Assembly (NCBI GenBank): GCA_964627505.1
Contig: CAZVKB010000128.1
Coordinates: 1-7,750, forward strand
DNA: 7,750 bases
From: JACJWR01 sp964627505
GTDB taxonomy: Bacteria; Actinomycetota; Actinomycetes; S36-B12; UBA10799
Reading direction: 5' to 3'
Part shown: one piece after another, positions 1 to 5,121 of the stretch
Numbering within the stretch: the first letter of the stretch is position 1
How the letters are laid out: each line of letters starts with the position of its first letter
Program-made: the position numbers and the translations under genes
The notes under the pieces: generated by a model
What the model was told of the DNA's origin: nothing
What the model saw: only the letters and a program-made list of their open reading frames with translations
Database searches by the model: none

Positions 1-1
1 A

Positions 2-283
2 CGCGCGCCAGCCCACGCTCATTTTGGGGATGGAAAAATAAATCTGGATCGGCCTCTCGACAGGCCCCCACCTCCTGCCACTCCCACGTCGCATCTGCCG
101 GTACTTGCGAAAGCGGTTGCTGAGGCACGTATTACTCCCGTCGCGTTCGACGCCGATCCCCGGATCGGCGCGGGCGTTGAAGGTGAAGACCCGATTGGCC
201 TCCTGACCTGCCTCGACGCTAGTAACTGCGCCCATAGCGGAGGATCGTACTTTCGGGGTTACCGGCATCAGCCGAAAGTATGA
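2..283 (+). CDS. possible C-terminal part of an unrecognised protein (left-edge partial)
   Basis: A frame stays open from the left edge for 93 codons to a TGA at 281-283. If real, it is the end of a gene starting outside the window. The translation contains a Pro-rich stretch (near residues 22-28) and then a mixed acidic and hydrophobic segment, but I recognise no family or motif. Support is weak. By hand count, GC is about 73%, 54% and 55% at codon positions 1, 2 and 3, without the high third position seen in the neighbours. The exactly antisense frame is also open over this stretch. Several inverted repeats lie inside the frame, and one covers the stop codon. The stem-loops at 244-284 and 323-353 fold with G-U pairs only if transcribed rightward, which mildly favours a plus-strand transcript ending here. 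The stretch could equally be non-coding. Confidence 0.2.
   Translation, partial: RAPAHAHFGDGKINLDRPLDRPPPPATPTSHLPVLAKAVAEARITPVAFDADPRIGAGVEGEDPIGLLTCLDASNCAHSGGSYFRGYRHQPKV
139..170. repeat. two overlapping short inverted repeats
   Basis: CGTCG at 139-143 pairs with CGACG at 148-152 across a 4-base loop. Overlapping it, 151-159 is the perfect reverse complement of 162-170 (9-base arms around two central C). The two stems share bases 151-152, so they would compete. The function is unknown. They may be chance structure in a GC-rich stretch or part of the larger repeat-dense block that runs to about 365. Confidence 0.5.
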
Positions 284-284
284 T
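244..284 (+). terminator. stem-loop with short T-run, possible terminator
   Basis: Bases 244-256 pair with 272-284: 13 pairs, 12 Watson-Crick plus one G-T pair (247/281), around a 15-base loop. In plus-strand RNA the odd pair is a tolerated G-U. In minus-strand RNA it would be an A-C mismatch, so the hairpin is better suited to a rightward transcript. A short T-run (284-286) follows the right arm. It could terminate whatever is transcribed rightward from beyond the left edge. The T-run is short, so terminator function is an inference. Confidence 0.4.
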
Positions 285-290
285 TTGTGG

Positions 291-301
291 TGTGAGTCAC
301 A
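291..301. repeat. 11-base palindrome TGTGAGTCACA
   Basis: TGTGA and TCACA flank a single central G. The palindrome is perfect and lies between the two larger stem-loops of this intergenic stretch. It resembles half-sites used by helix-turn-helix regulators, but the spacing is not that of a CRP site (6 bases between half-sites), and there is no gene start next to it. Confidence 0.35.
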
Positions 302-322
302 GTGATCATGGACGCTGCCCCA

Positions 323-353
323 GGAGTGCGCAACGGATTCCGTTGTGCACTTC
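323..353. terminator. long stem-loop downstream of thioredoxin, possible terminator
   Basis: Bases 323-337 pair with 339-353 around a central T: 13 Watson-Crick pairs and two G-T pairs (330/346, 324/352). The physical hairpin has a loop of three or more bases. It lies about 32 bases beyond the thioredoxin stop codon, where a terminator is expected. No T-run follows on either strand. The G-T pairs are G-U only in plus-strand RNA, so the fold is again better in a rightward transcript. Termination of the thioredoxin message here is plausible but not shown. Confidence 0.45.
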
Positions 354-385
354 CCGGGACAACGGCCTCAAAAGTAAAGAGCGAG

Positions 386-766
386 TCAGGATTGCTCGGT
401 AGCGGTTTCCTGCTGCTTGGCCAACTCCGCGCGTACCTCGTCCATGTTGACGTCCCGAATGGCCTTGATGAGTTCATCTAGGTTGCCCGCGGGAAGTGCG
501 CCGGGCTGGCTGTACAACACCACGCCGTCGCGGATCGCCATCAGTGTGGGGATCGACGTGATGCGGAACTCGGCGGCGAGTTGCTGCTCGGCTTCGGTGT
601 CCACTTTGGCGAATACGATGTCCGGGTTGGACTCGGAGGCTGCCTCGTAGACCGGGCCGAACATCCGGCAGGGGCCACACCATGAGGCCCAGAAGTCGAT
701 CAGAACGGTGTCATTGCTCTCAACGGTGTCGCGGAAGGTGTCGAGAGTGACATTGACGGTGGCCAT
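386..766 (-). CDS. trxA: thioredoxin
   Basis: This is a cytoplasmic protein-disulfide reductase of the thioredoxin fold, 126 residues. The redox motif WCGPC is at residues 29-33, preceded by the strand VLIDFWAS, and the cis-proline is in SIPT (Pro73) opposite the active site. The first half matches the family throughout. A charged C-terminal tail (about residues 108-126) extends slightly beyond the minimal domain, and the overall type resembles the mycobacterial TrxB1 subgroup. The ATG at 766 is chosen because it gives the normal thioredoxin N-terminus and has GGAG four bases upstream (771-774). The same frame runs back to 907, but that part is non-protein-like and includes the promoter region. 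The gene lies 131 bases downstream of the deacetylase on the same strand, with its own palindrome-rich upstream region. Reduction by thioredoxin reductase is expected, but no such gene is in the window. Confidence 0.96.
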   Translation of the reverse strand: MATVNVTLDTFRDTVESNDTVLIDFWASWCGPCRMFGPVYEAASESNPDIVFAKVDTEAEQQLAAEFRITSIPTLMAIRDGVVLYSQPGALPAGNLDELIKAIRDVNMDEVRAELAKQQETATEQS

Positions 767-788
767 GGAACTCCAATGGTTGAGATGG

Positions 789-804
789 CACGCACATGTG
801 CGTG
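789..804. repeat. perfect 16-base palindrome in the thioredoxin leader
   Basis: CACGCACATGTGCGTG is identical to its own reverse complement. Its near edge is 22 bases upstream of the thioredoxin start codon. As DNA it has the size and symmetry of a dimeric repressor site. As RNA it would form a six-pair stem with a four-base loop close to the ribosome binding site. I do not recognise the regulator. Confidence 0.6.
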
Positions 805-836
805 AGGTCCAGGGATTGCAACGGGCGTGCGTTGAA

Positions 837-857
837 AGATTATTCCCCCGGGGGTAT
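837..857 (-). promoter_or_regulatory. CsoR-like C5G5 palindrome with adjacent -10-like box, upstream of thioredoxin
   Basis: Read on the minus strand, 857-842 is ATACCCCCGGGGGAAT, a 16-base palindrome with one non-pairing position (844/855). A TAATCT box at 842-837 follows directly and could be a -10 element about 70 bases upstream of the thioredoxin start. No good -35 hexamer is visible: the expected place reads CCTCCT. ATACCCC(N)GGGGTAT-type palindromes are known targets of CsoR-family sensors (copper, persulfide). A site at this position could block RNA polymerase. The regulator and inducer are inferred; no csoR gene is in the window. Confidence 0.45.
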
Positions 858-897
858 GGAGGAGGGTTCGGTTTCCTGAATGGCGGGTTGGCTGCCG

Positions 898-1641
898 TTA
901 GGGACACGCAGCACTGAAGGTGTAGCCCTTGCTGGTGAGTTGCGCCAACACCACCTTCAGAGCATCCACGGTTTGTTGGCGGGAGTTGCCGCCGGCGTCG
1001 TGCATGAGAATGATGGAGCCCGGTTGTGCGTTGGCCACCACGGTGTTGGCGATTTTGGATGCTCCNNNNNNNNNNNNNNNNNNNNNNNNNNNNNNNNNNN
1101 NNNNNNNNNNNNNNNNNNNNNNNNNNNNNNNNNNNNNNNNNNNNNNNNNNNNNNNNNNNNNNNNNCCTTCCGCGACCACCCGCGCCGCAATCTCCGGATA
1201 CGCCGACACTCTGCTGCCTTGGGCGAAGAAAGTCGCCTTAGCTCCATACGTGGCGAGCGCATCCAGAATCTTTGGCGTCCACTCTGGGTCCGGACCATCG
1301 TCGAACGTCAGATAGACCGTGCGCCCCCCACTGGGCGCCCACGGTACGGCTGCTGCAGGAGTTGGGGTAGGTGTGGGCGTGGGAGTCAGGGTCGGGGTCG
1401 GGGTTGGTGTCGGAGTAGGAGTAGGAGTAGGAGTGGGCGTGGGAGTCGGGGTAGGGGTAGGGGTCGGGGTTTCGGTCATCGGCACCGGTGAAGCGACGGC
1501 GGCGGCGTTGTCAAACGCGCTGTTGATCGGTCCAGCCCACGGCGAGGACGACACCAACCAGTAGGTGCCCGCGACCACCAGCAGGACCGCGGCTATTACC
1601 GCCCCGGTCCAACGAGGTCGGTCGTGTTCCGAGGGATTCAC
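898..1641 (-). CDS. membrane-anchored polysaccharide deacetylase (NodB domain), interrupted by assembly gap
   Basis: This is a carbohydrate esterase 4 enzyme expected to remove acetyl groups from peptidoglycan, chitin-like or other surface polysaccharide outside the membrane. Residues 1-10 are charged and about 12-30 form one hydrophobic segment (signal anchor or signal peptide). Residues 58-95 are 19 Thr-Pro-type pairs, a cell-wall-spanning style linker. The NodB domain begins near 107 with motif 1, TFDDGP, at 112-117 (Asp114 and Asp115 for catalysis and metal). After the gap the C-terminal 55 residues include the ILMHD motif carrying the catalytic His. The missing part should contain the HxxxH metal motif and RPPYG. 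The frame is the same on both sides of the 100 N, and the last codon before the gap starts GG, fitting the usual Glu-Gly. GTG at 1641 is chosen for its AAGGAG five bases upstream; an ATG at 1734 in frame would overlap the divergent gene. Confidence 0.9.
   Translation of the reverse strand: MNPSEHDRPRWTGAVIAAVLLVVAGTYWLVSSSPWAGPINSAFDNAAAVASPVPMTETPTPTPTPTPTPTPTPTPTPTPTPTPTLTPTPTPTPTPAAAVPWAPSGGRTVYLTFDDGPDPEWTPKILDALATYGAKATFFAQGSRVSAYPEIAARVVAEXXXXXXXXXXXXXXXXXXXXXXXXXXXXXXXXXXGASKIANTVVANAQPGSIILMHDAGGNSRQQTVDALKVVLAQLTSKGYTFSAACP
1066..1165. other. assembly gap of 100 N
   Basis: There are exactly 100 undetermined bases, the conventional placeholder for a gap of unknown length. The gap removes the middle of the NodB domain. 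Related deacetylases have roughly 77-80 residues between the two flanking segments, so about 230-240 bases are probably missing rather than 100. Confidence 0.97.
1357..1470. repeat. degenerate hexanucleotide tract encoding the Thr-Pro linker
   Basis: There are nineteen consecutive 6-base units, each coding Thr-Pro on the minus strand except one Thr-Leu. Exact GGAGTA units occur three times in a row from 1412 (plus strand), followed by GGAGTG. Bases 1374-1390 recur at 1434-1450 with one difference, an offset of 60 bases or ten units, which points to internal duplication. The plus strand contains G-runs able to form quadruplexes (1381-1403 and 1448-1469). Unit gain or loss would keep the reading frame and only change linker length. 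Confidence 0.9.
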
Positions 1642-1646
1642 ACTTA

Positions 1647-1652
1647 CTCCTT
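1647..1652 (-). promoter_or_regulatory. ribosome binding site deciding the deacetylase GTG start
   Basis: On the minus strand this reads AAGGAG, five bases before the GTG at 1641-1639. It is the strongest Shine-Dalgarno match in the region and favours GTG over the upstream in-frame ATG at 1734. Confidence 0.75.
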
Positions 1653-1653
1653 C

Positions 1654-1668
1654 GTCGTGAATCACGAC
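1654..1668. promoter_or_regulatory. 15-base palindrome between divergent deacetylase and YqgE genes
   Basis: GTCGTGA and TCACGAC flank a central A in perfect symmetry. The site occupies much of the 50-base space between the divergent start codons (1641 and 1692), so a protein bound here could affect both genes. No clear -10 or -35 box is visible for either gene in this short space. An operator role is inferred from symmetry and position only. Confidence 0.4.
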
Positions 1669-1691
1669 CGCGGCAGGTCCACAATCATGAC

Positions 1692-2285
1692 ATGGCCAGT
1701 TGCAGTGAGGGACTGAGTGATTCCGGAGCAGCACACGCAGGTGCGCTACTCGTGGCCACTCCCCAGATTGCAGGTCCGACCTTCGCTAGGACCGTAATTC
1801 TACTTCTTGAGCACAGTTCGGACGGATCTCTGGGGGTGGTTCTCAATGACGTGTCGGAACTTTCTCTCGAAGATTTGGTGCCAGGTTGGGAGCGCGTGCT
1901 CAGCCCCGTGGTCGCAGTGGGCGGTCCTGTCGGCGAAGACGCCGGGATTGCCGTAGGAGTTCTGTCACTGCCTGTCGCCGAACCGCCACTGGGAGTGCGC
2001 AAGATTTCGGGTTGGTGGGCCGTGATCGATCTGGCGCGGGCCCAGTCGGAGGTGGCCGCTGCGATCACTGATGCCCAACTGTTTCTTGGCTACGCTGGAT
2101 GGGACGCCGGCCAACTCGACTCCGAGTTGGCAACGGCGAGTTGGTGGGTGGTGCCGTCTGAACCGGGCGATTTGGCATTGGGGCGCAGAGCCGGTCGCCT
2201 GGGCATGTGGCGAGCCGTCTTACGCCGTCAGCGCAACGATTTGCGTTTTGCCGCCACCTATCCGCAGGATCCAGCCACCAACTGA
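1692..2285 (+). CDS. yqgE: YqgE/AlgH family protein (UPF0301)
   Basis: This 197-residue protein of the YqgE/AlgH family has a widely conserved cytoplasmic fold. AlgH was named from alginate regulation in Pseudomonas, but the biochemical role remains unclear. Family signatures are present in order: LLVATPQIAGPTFARTVI (about residues 19-36), ILLLEHSSDGSLGVVLND (36-53) and the late motif FLGYAGWDAGQLDSEL (131-146), followed by the Trp-rich strand SWWVV (150-154). The length is normal. The Pro usually seen after the LN pair is replaced by Asp-Val here. ATG at 1692 is the only good start; the ribosome site is weak (AGG at 1675-1677, 14 bases away). The gene diverges from the deacetylase and is followed 36 bases later by the DUF3039 gene on the same strand. 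Confidence 0.93.
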   Translation: MASCSEGLSDSGAAHAGALLVATPQIAGPTFARTVILLLEHSSDGSLGVVLNDVSELSLEDLVPGWERVLSPVVAVGGPVGEDAGIAVGVLSLPVAEPPLGVRKISGWWAVIDLARAQSEVAAAITDAQLFLGYAGWDAGQLDSELATASWWVVPSEPGDLALGRRAGRLGMWRAVLRRQRNDLRFAATYPQDPATN

Positions 2286-2307
2286 CCACCCGCGCCCCCT
2301 GCCCGCC

Positions 2308-2313
2308 TACACT
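2308..2313 (+). promoter_or_regulatory. -10-like box TACACT before the DUF3039 gene
   Basis: TACACT fits the actinobacterial TANNNT -10 and ends 8 bases before the ATG at 2322. There is no Shine-Dalgarno sequence between them. Transcription would start at or next to the start codon, giving a leaderless message. No convincing -35 is visible. The same CCTACACT octamer precedes the gene at 6931. Confidence 0.4.
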
Positions 2314-2321
2314 GATCTGCC

Positions 2322-2603
2322 ATGGATACGTTGGACTCCCCAGGTCTGTCCGGTGGAACCCTCACCGAAGAACGCACTGACGCGCGCTTGGACGAGGGCG
2401 ATCACGAGCGCTTTGCCCACTTTGTGCGCAAGGACAAGATCGTGGAAAGTGCGGTGACCGGCGAGCCCGTGATTGCACTGTGCGGGAAAGTCTGGGTGCC
2501 ATCCCGGGACCCATCCAAGTTCCCGGTGTGCCCGGACTGTCAAGCCATCTACCAGGGGCTGCGGCCCAGTGGCGATAAAGGCGACCAGGGCGACTCCAAG
2601 TAG
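2322..2603 (+). CDS. DUF3039 family protein, small putative zinc-binding protein
   Basis: This 93-residue protein belongs to DUF3039, a family known to me only from Actinobacteria and of unknown function. The conserved core is residues 29-81: HERFAHFVRKDKI, ESAVTG-PVIALCGKVWVP, then FPVCPDC and IYQGLR. Cys54, Cys70 and Cys73 (the last two as CxxC), perhaps with His29 or His33, could bind a metal, as in other small zinc-ribbon proteins; that is inference. Both ends, rich in Asp, Gly and Lys, look disordered. The gene follows yqgE by 36 bases but may have its own leaderless promoter. It ends 16 bases from the convergent arcB stop, too short a space for a conventional terminator. Confidence 0.92.
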   Translation: MDTLDSPGLSGGTLTEERTDARLDEGDHERFAHFVRKDKIVESAVTGEPVIALCGKVWVPSRDPSKFPVCPDCQAIYQGLRPSGDKGDQGDSK

Positions 2604-2619
2604 CAGGTCGGGTCCCCCC

Positions 2620-3675
2620 TTAGCGCGACATCGTTGCCACGAGCACGGCTTTGATGGTGTGGAGCCGGTTTTCGGCTTGCTCGAAAGCCAGGTTGGCAGG
2701 TGAATCGAACACCTCAGAGCTGACTTCGATGCCATCGGTGAGCCCGGTGATGTCGGCTGCCCGCATACCCATTTTGGTCGCGGTGTCGTGCAGTGCAGGC
2801 AGGCAATGCATGAAGTAGGCATGCGGCGCCGCAGCAGCCATGGCGGCGGCGTCCACGCGGTAGGGCCGCAGCAGTTCCGCGCGCTGTGCCCAGGCGCTTT
2901 CCGGTTCGCCCATGGACACCCAGATATCGGTGTGCACGAACGCTGCCCCGCGCAGAGCCACGGCAGGGTCGTCGGTGATCAGCAGGCGGGCACCGGAGAT
3001 GGCTGCCCGTTCCGCAGCCAGTTGCGCCACTGCGGCTGAGGGCTGCAAATCCGCTGGCGCAGCAATCCGGACGTCGGCACCCATGATGGCACCCATCATC
3101 AGCAAAGAATTGCCCATATTGGAGCGTGCATCGCCGAGGTAGCAATAGGTCAATTCGCTCGGATCATCGGTGCCCGCAGCCTCCAACATGGTCAGAAAAT
3201 CGGCCAGCATTTGGGTGGGGTGCCACTCGTCCGTCAGACCGTTGAACACCGGAACGGTGGCCGCCGCGGCCAATTGCTCGACTGTGTCCTGGGCTTTACC
3301 GCGAAACTCGATCCCGTCATAGAAGCGCGACAGGACCCGTGCCGTATCAGCTATCGACTCCTTGTGGCCGATCTGGGACGATGTCGGGTCCAGAAACGTG
3401 ACATGTGCGCCCTGGTCATAGGCGGCGACTTCAAACGCACATCTAGTGCGGGTCGAGGTCTTTTCAAAGATCAGTGCGATGGACTGTCCGACCAAACGCC
3501 GCTGCTCGTGGTGATCATGCTTCTCCTGCTTGAGTTCGGCAGCGAGCGTGAGCAGAGCCATCAATTCTGCGCTGGTGAAATCCAGTTCCTTCAGAAAATC
3601 CCGACCGTGCAGGTGCTGCCACTGCAGGTCGGTGGTGGCGGGAGAGGCATGGGCAGGCTCTGGGCGGCTCGGCAT
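2620..3675 (-). CDS. arcB: ornithine carbamoyltransferase, catabolic type
   Basis: This enzyme interconverts citrulline plus phosphate with ornithine plus carbamoyl phosphate. It has 351 residues. The carbamoyl-phosphate site STRTR is at 74-78 and HPTQ at 152-155. The ornithine-binding SMG loop is at 254-256 and the HCLPA loop with the catalytic Cys is at 290-294, followed by the EVFDSP segment. All expected residues are present. About 18 Pro/Ala/Thr-rich residues precede the usual start of the fold (HLHGRDFLKELDF), a modest extension. ATG at 3675 has GAGGAG 11 bases upstream (3687-3692). By sequence alone it could be the biosynthetic argF. I call it arcB because it lies 70 bases downstream of arginine deiminase on the same strand, with no other arginine biosynthesis gene nearby. 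Confidence 0.95.
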   Translation of the reverse strand: MPSRPEPAHASPATTDLQWQHLHGRDFLKELDFTSAELMALLTLAAELKQEKHDHHEQRRLVGQSIALIFEKTSTRTRCAFEVAAYDQGAHVTFLDPTSSQIGHKESIADTARVLSRFYDGIEFRGKAQDTVEQLAAAATVPVFNGLTDEWHPTQMLADFLTMLEAAGTDDPSELTYCYLGDARSNMGNSLLMMGAIMGADVRIAAPADLQPSAAVAQLAAERAAISGARLLITDDPAVALRGAAFVHTDIWVSMGEPESAWAQRAELLRPYRVDAAAMAAAAPHAYFMHCLPALHDTATKMGMRAADITGLTDGIEVSSEVFDSPANLAFEQAENRLHTIKAVLVATMSR

Positions 3676-3686
3676 GGGCGGCGGAA

Positions 3687-3692
3687 CTCCTC
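3687..3692 (-). promoter_or_regulatory. ribosome binding site of arcB
   Basis: On the minus strand this reads GAGGAG, 11 bases before the arcB ATG, in the 70-base arcA-arcB spacer. It supports the longer N-terminus of arcB and separate translation initiation within a shared arcA-arcB transcript. Confidence 0.6.
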
Positions 3693-3745
3693 GTTTGGCA
3701 GGGAATGACAGACACGATAACGCCCGGTGTCGACTCGCTGTCGGT

Positions 3746-4969
3746 TCAACCGGATCGGTGGATCGGGCAGCTCATGCAGCGCGGGCCGCCGCGGCCGCGC
3801 CCAAGTTCGCTGCCTGAGATCGGTATCACCTCGATGCCGTGTTCGGCGAGGAAGGTGTTGGTTGTGGAGTTGCGCTCATATCCGATCACCACGCCAGGAG
3901 CGAGGGCAAGAAAGTTGTTGCCGTCGTCCCATTGCTCGCGCTGGGCTGCCATGTCGTCCATGGGCGCTTGCAGCACGCGAATTTTCGAGACGCCAAGGAC
4001 ATCGGCCACCACCGGGAAGATTTCGGAATTCTCGGTCACGGTGTAGTCACCGCCCTCGCCACGCTTGGTCAGCGTGAACGACCGCAGGTGGTCGGGTAGG
4101 TAGGGATAGACCGAGAAGGCATCCCGATCCACCATGGTCATGGCAGTGTCGAGGTGCATGAAGGCCCGCTCGTGGGGCAGTTCCACCACGATCACGGTGT
4201 CGATCAAGCTGCGCGGGTCGGAGAAATAGCCACGGGTGAGATTGGAGATGCCCTGCGGGGAGGACCGTTCGCTCAATCCCACCATGACCGTGCGATTGCC
4301 GATCACCAAAATGTCACCGCCCTCCACCGTCGCCACACCGTAGTTCAGGTCAGTGTTGCCGAAGTAGAAATGCAAACCTTCATGCGCGAAGCGCGGGTGA
4401 TAATTCCAAATGGTGCGTGAATGCAGCGTCTCGCGCATCCGCGCCTGTTTGGCCATGGGATGAATCGACACCCCGTCGTAGGCGAAAGCGATGTTGTCGC
4501 GCTGATACAACGTATTGGGCAGCGGGGCGAGTACGAAGTCGTCTGGACGCATGGTGTGCCAGAGCATTCCGGAGGCTTCCAGCCCATCGAGATCGCTGCG
4601 CAAAACCCCGCCGATGAGCAGGTCCGCCAAGGCGCGGGAACCGAGGTGATCAGTGATCTCCCCCAACGGCCGGGCCAGCCCTCGACCAACGGTGTAGTCG
4701 TTGATGACCCGCTCGAGCAGGAAGGCGCGCGCCTCGGGAATTTCCAGCGCTTCCGCCAGCAGATCGGCGAAATAGTGCACGGTCACTCCCCGGGTGCGCA
4801 GCGCATCGGCGAATGCGTCGTGTTCGTCCCGCGCGCGTTCGGCCCACATGAGGTCGTCGAACAGCAGGGAGTGCACATTGCTCGGGGTCAGGCGTGACAG
4901 TTCCAACCCTGGTCGGTGCAGGATCACCTCGTGCAATTGGCCGACTTCAGAATCTACTGTGAGCGACAT
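3746..4969 (-). CDS. arcA: arginine deiminase
   Basis: This enzyme hydrolyses arginine to citrulline and ammonia, the first step of the arginine deiminase pathway, in the cytoplasm. At 407 residues it has normal length for the guanidino-group modifying (pentein) family. Catalytic positions are recognisable: Asp158 in the QRDN segment, Arg235 in GLSERSSPQG, EGGD at 216-219, His272 and Asp274 in FMHLDT, Arg393, and the nucleophile Cys398 in RGGPRCMSCPI. The N-terminus (VGQLHEVILHRPG) is also typical. ATG at 4969 has AAGGA seven bases upstream (4977-4981). arcB follows 70 bases downstream. No arcC or arcD is next to the pair: downstream of arcB lies the convergent DUF3039 gene, and upstream of arcA the divergent helicase. 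The operon therefore appears to have two genes only. Confidence 0.97.
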   Translation of the reverse strand: MSLTVDSEVGQLHEVILHRPGLELSRLTPSNVHSLLFDDLMWAERARDEHDAFADALRTRGVTVHYFADLLAEALEIPEARAFLLERVINDYTVGRGLARPLGEITDHLGSRALADLLIGGVLRSDLDGLEASGMLWHTMRPDDFVLAPLPNTLYQRDNIAFAYDGVSIHPMAKQARMRETLHSRTIWNYHPRFAHEGLHFYFGNTDLNYGVATVEGGDILVIGNRTVMVGLSERSSPQGISNLTRGYFSDPRSLIDTVIVVELPHERAFMHLDTAMTMVDRDAFSVYPYLPDHLRSFTLTKRGEGGDYTVTENSEIFPVVADVLGVSKIRVLQAPMDDMAAQREQWDDGNNFLALAPGVVIGYERNSTTNTFLAEHGIEVIPISGSELGRGRGGPRCMSCPIHRSG

Positions 4970-4991
4970 TGTGAGGTCCTTTCCCGGAACG

Positions 4992-5025
4992 GCCGATGTC
5001 AGCTGTGTCGGCAGGATTCACGCTA
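4992..5025 (-). promoter_or_regulatory. candidate arcA promoter and leader inverted repeat
   Basis: On the minus strand a TAGCGT box (5025-5020) fits TANNNT and could be the arcA -10, about 50 bases upstream of the start codon; the -35 area is poor. Just downstream, GCCGA (4992-4996) and TCGGC (5008-5012) form an inverted repeat with 11 bases between arms, near the expected 5' end of the message. It could be an operator or a leader hairpin. No clear ArgR box was recognised. Confidence 0.25.
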
Positions 5026-5112
5026 CTGGAAGATGCACTCGCGACCCACCTCGGCGGACACGAGAAGTGGGAGCATGGCGCACCTATCCGGTTGCCGCCG
5101 AATCGGGACGTC

Positions 5113-5118
5113 TAGGCT
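5113..5118 (+). promoter_or_regulatory. -10-like box TAGGCT before the helicase gene
   Basis: TAGGCT lies 3 bases before the GTG at 5122 and 9 bases before a second in-frame GTG at 5128. A TTGCCG 15 bases upstream (5092-5097) is a weak -35. No Shine-Dalgarno sequence precedes either GTG. A leaderless message starting at the GTG at 5128 fits best. Confidence 0.35.
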
Positions 5119-5121
5119 CTT

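Noticed and set aside
767..907. N-terminal extension of thioredoxin to 173 residues
   Set aside because: The added residues are Pro-, Arg- and Cys-rich and unlike the family, the ATG at 766 has a ribosome site, and the region contains promoter-like palindromes.
1357..1470. Repeat tract considered as a CRISPR array
   Set aside because: The units are 6 bases with no spacers and maintain a coding frame; no cas gene is nearby.
1319..1564. Plus-strand frame encoding a Gly-Val repeat protein
   Set aside because: It is the antisense reading of the Thr-Pro linker. The deacetylase frame has family motifs on both sides; the Gly-Val frame has none.
2307..2822. Minus-strand 171-codon frame overlapping DUF3039 and the end of arcB
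   Set aside because: It lies antisense to a recognised DUF3039 protein and out of frame with arcB, and its translation resembles no family.
3742..3752. 11-base palindrome CGGTTCAACCG over the arcA stop codon
   Set aside because: It is short and partly coding. It could be a chance match, and nothing else suggests a regulatory site.
3746..3800. Possible truncation of arcA just after the catalytic Cys
   Set aside because: Arginine deiminases normally end a few residues after the nucleophile segment, so the short tail here is normal.
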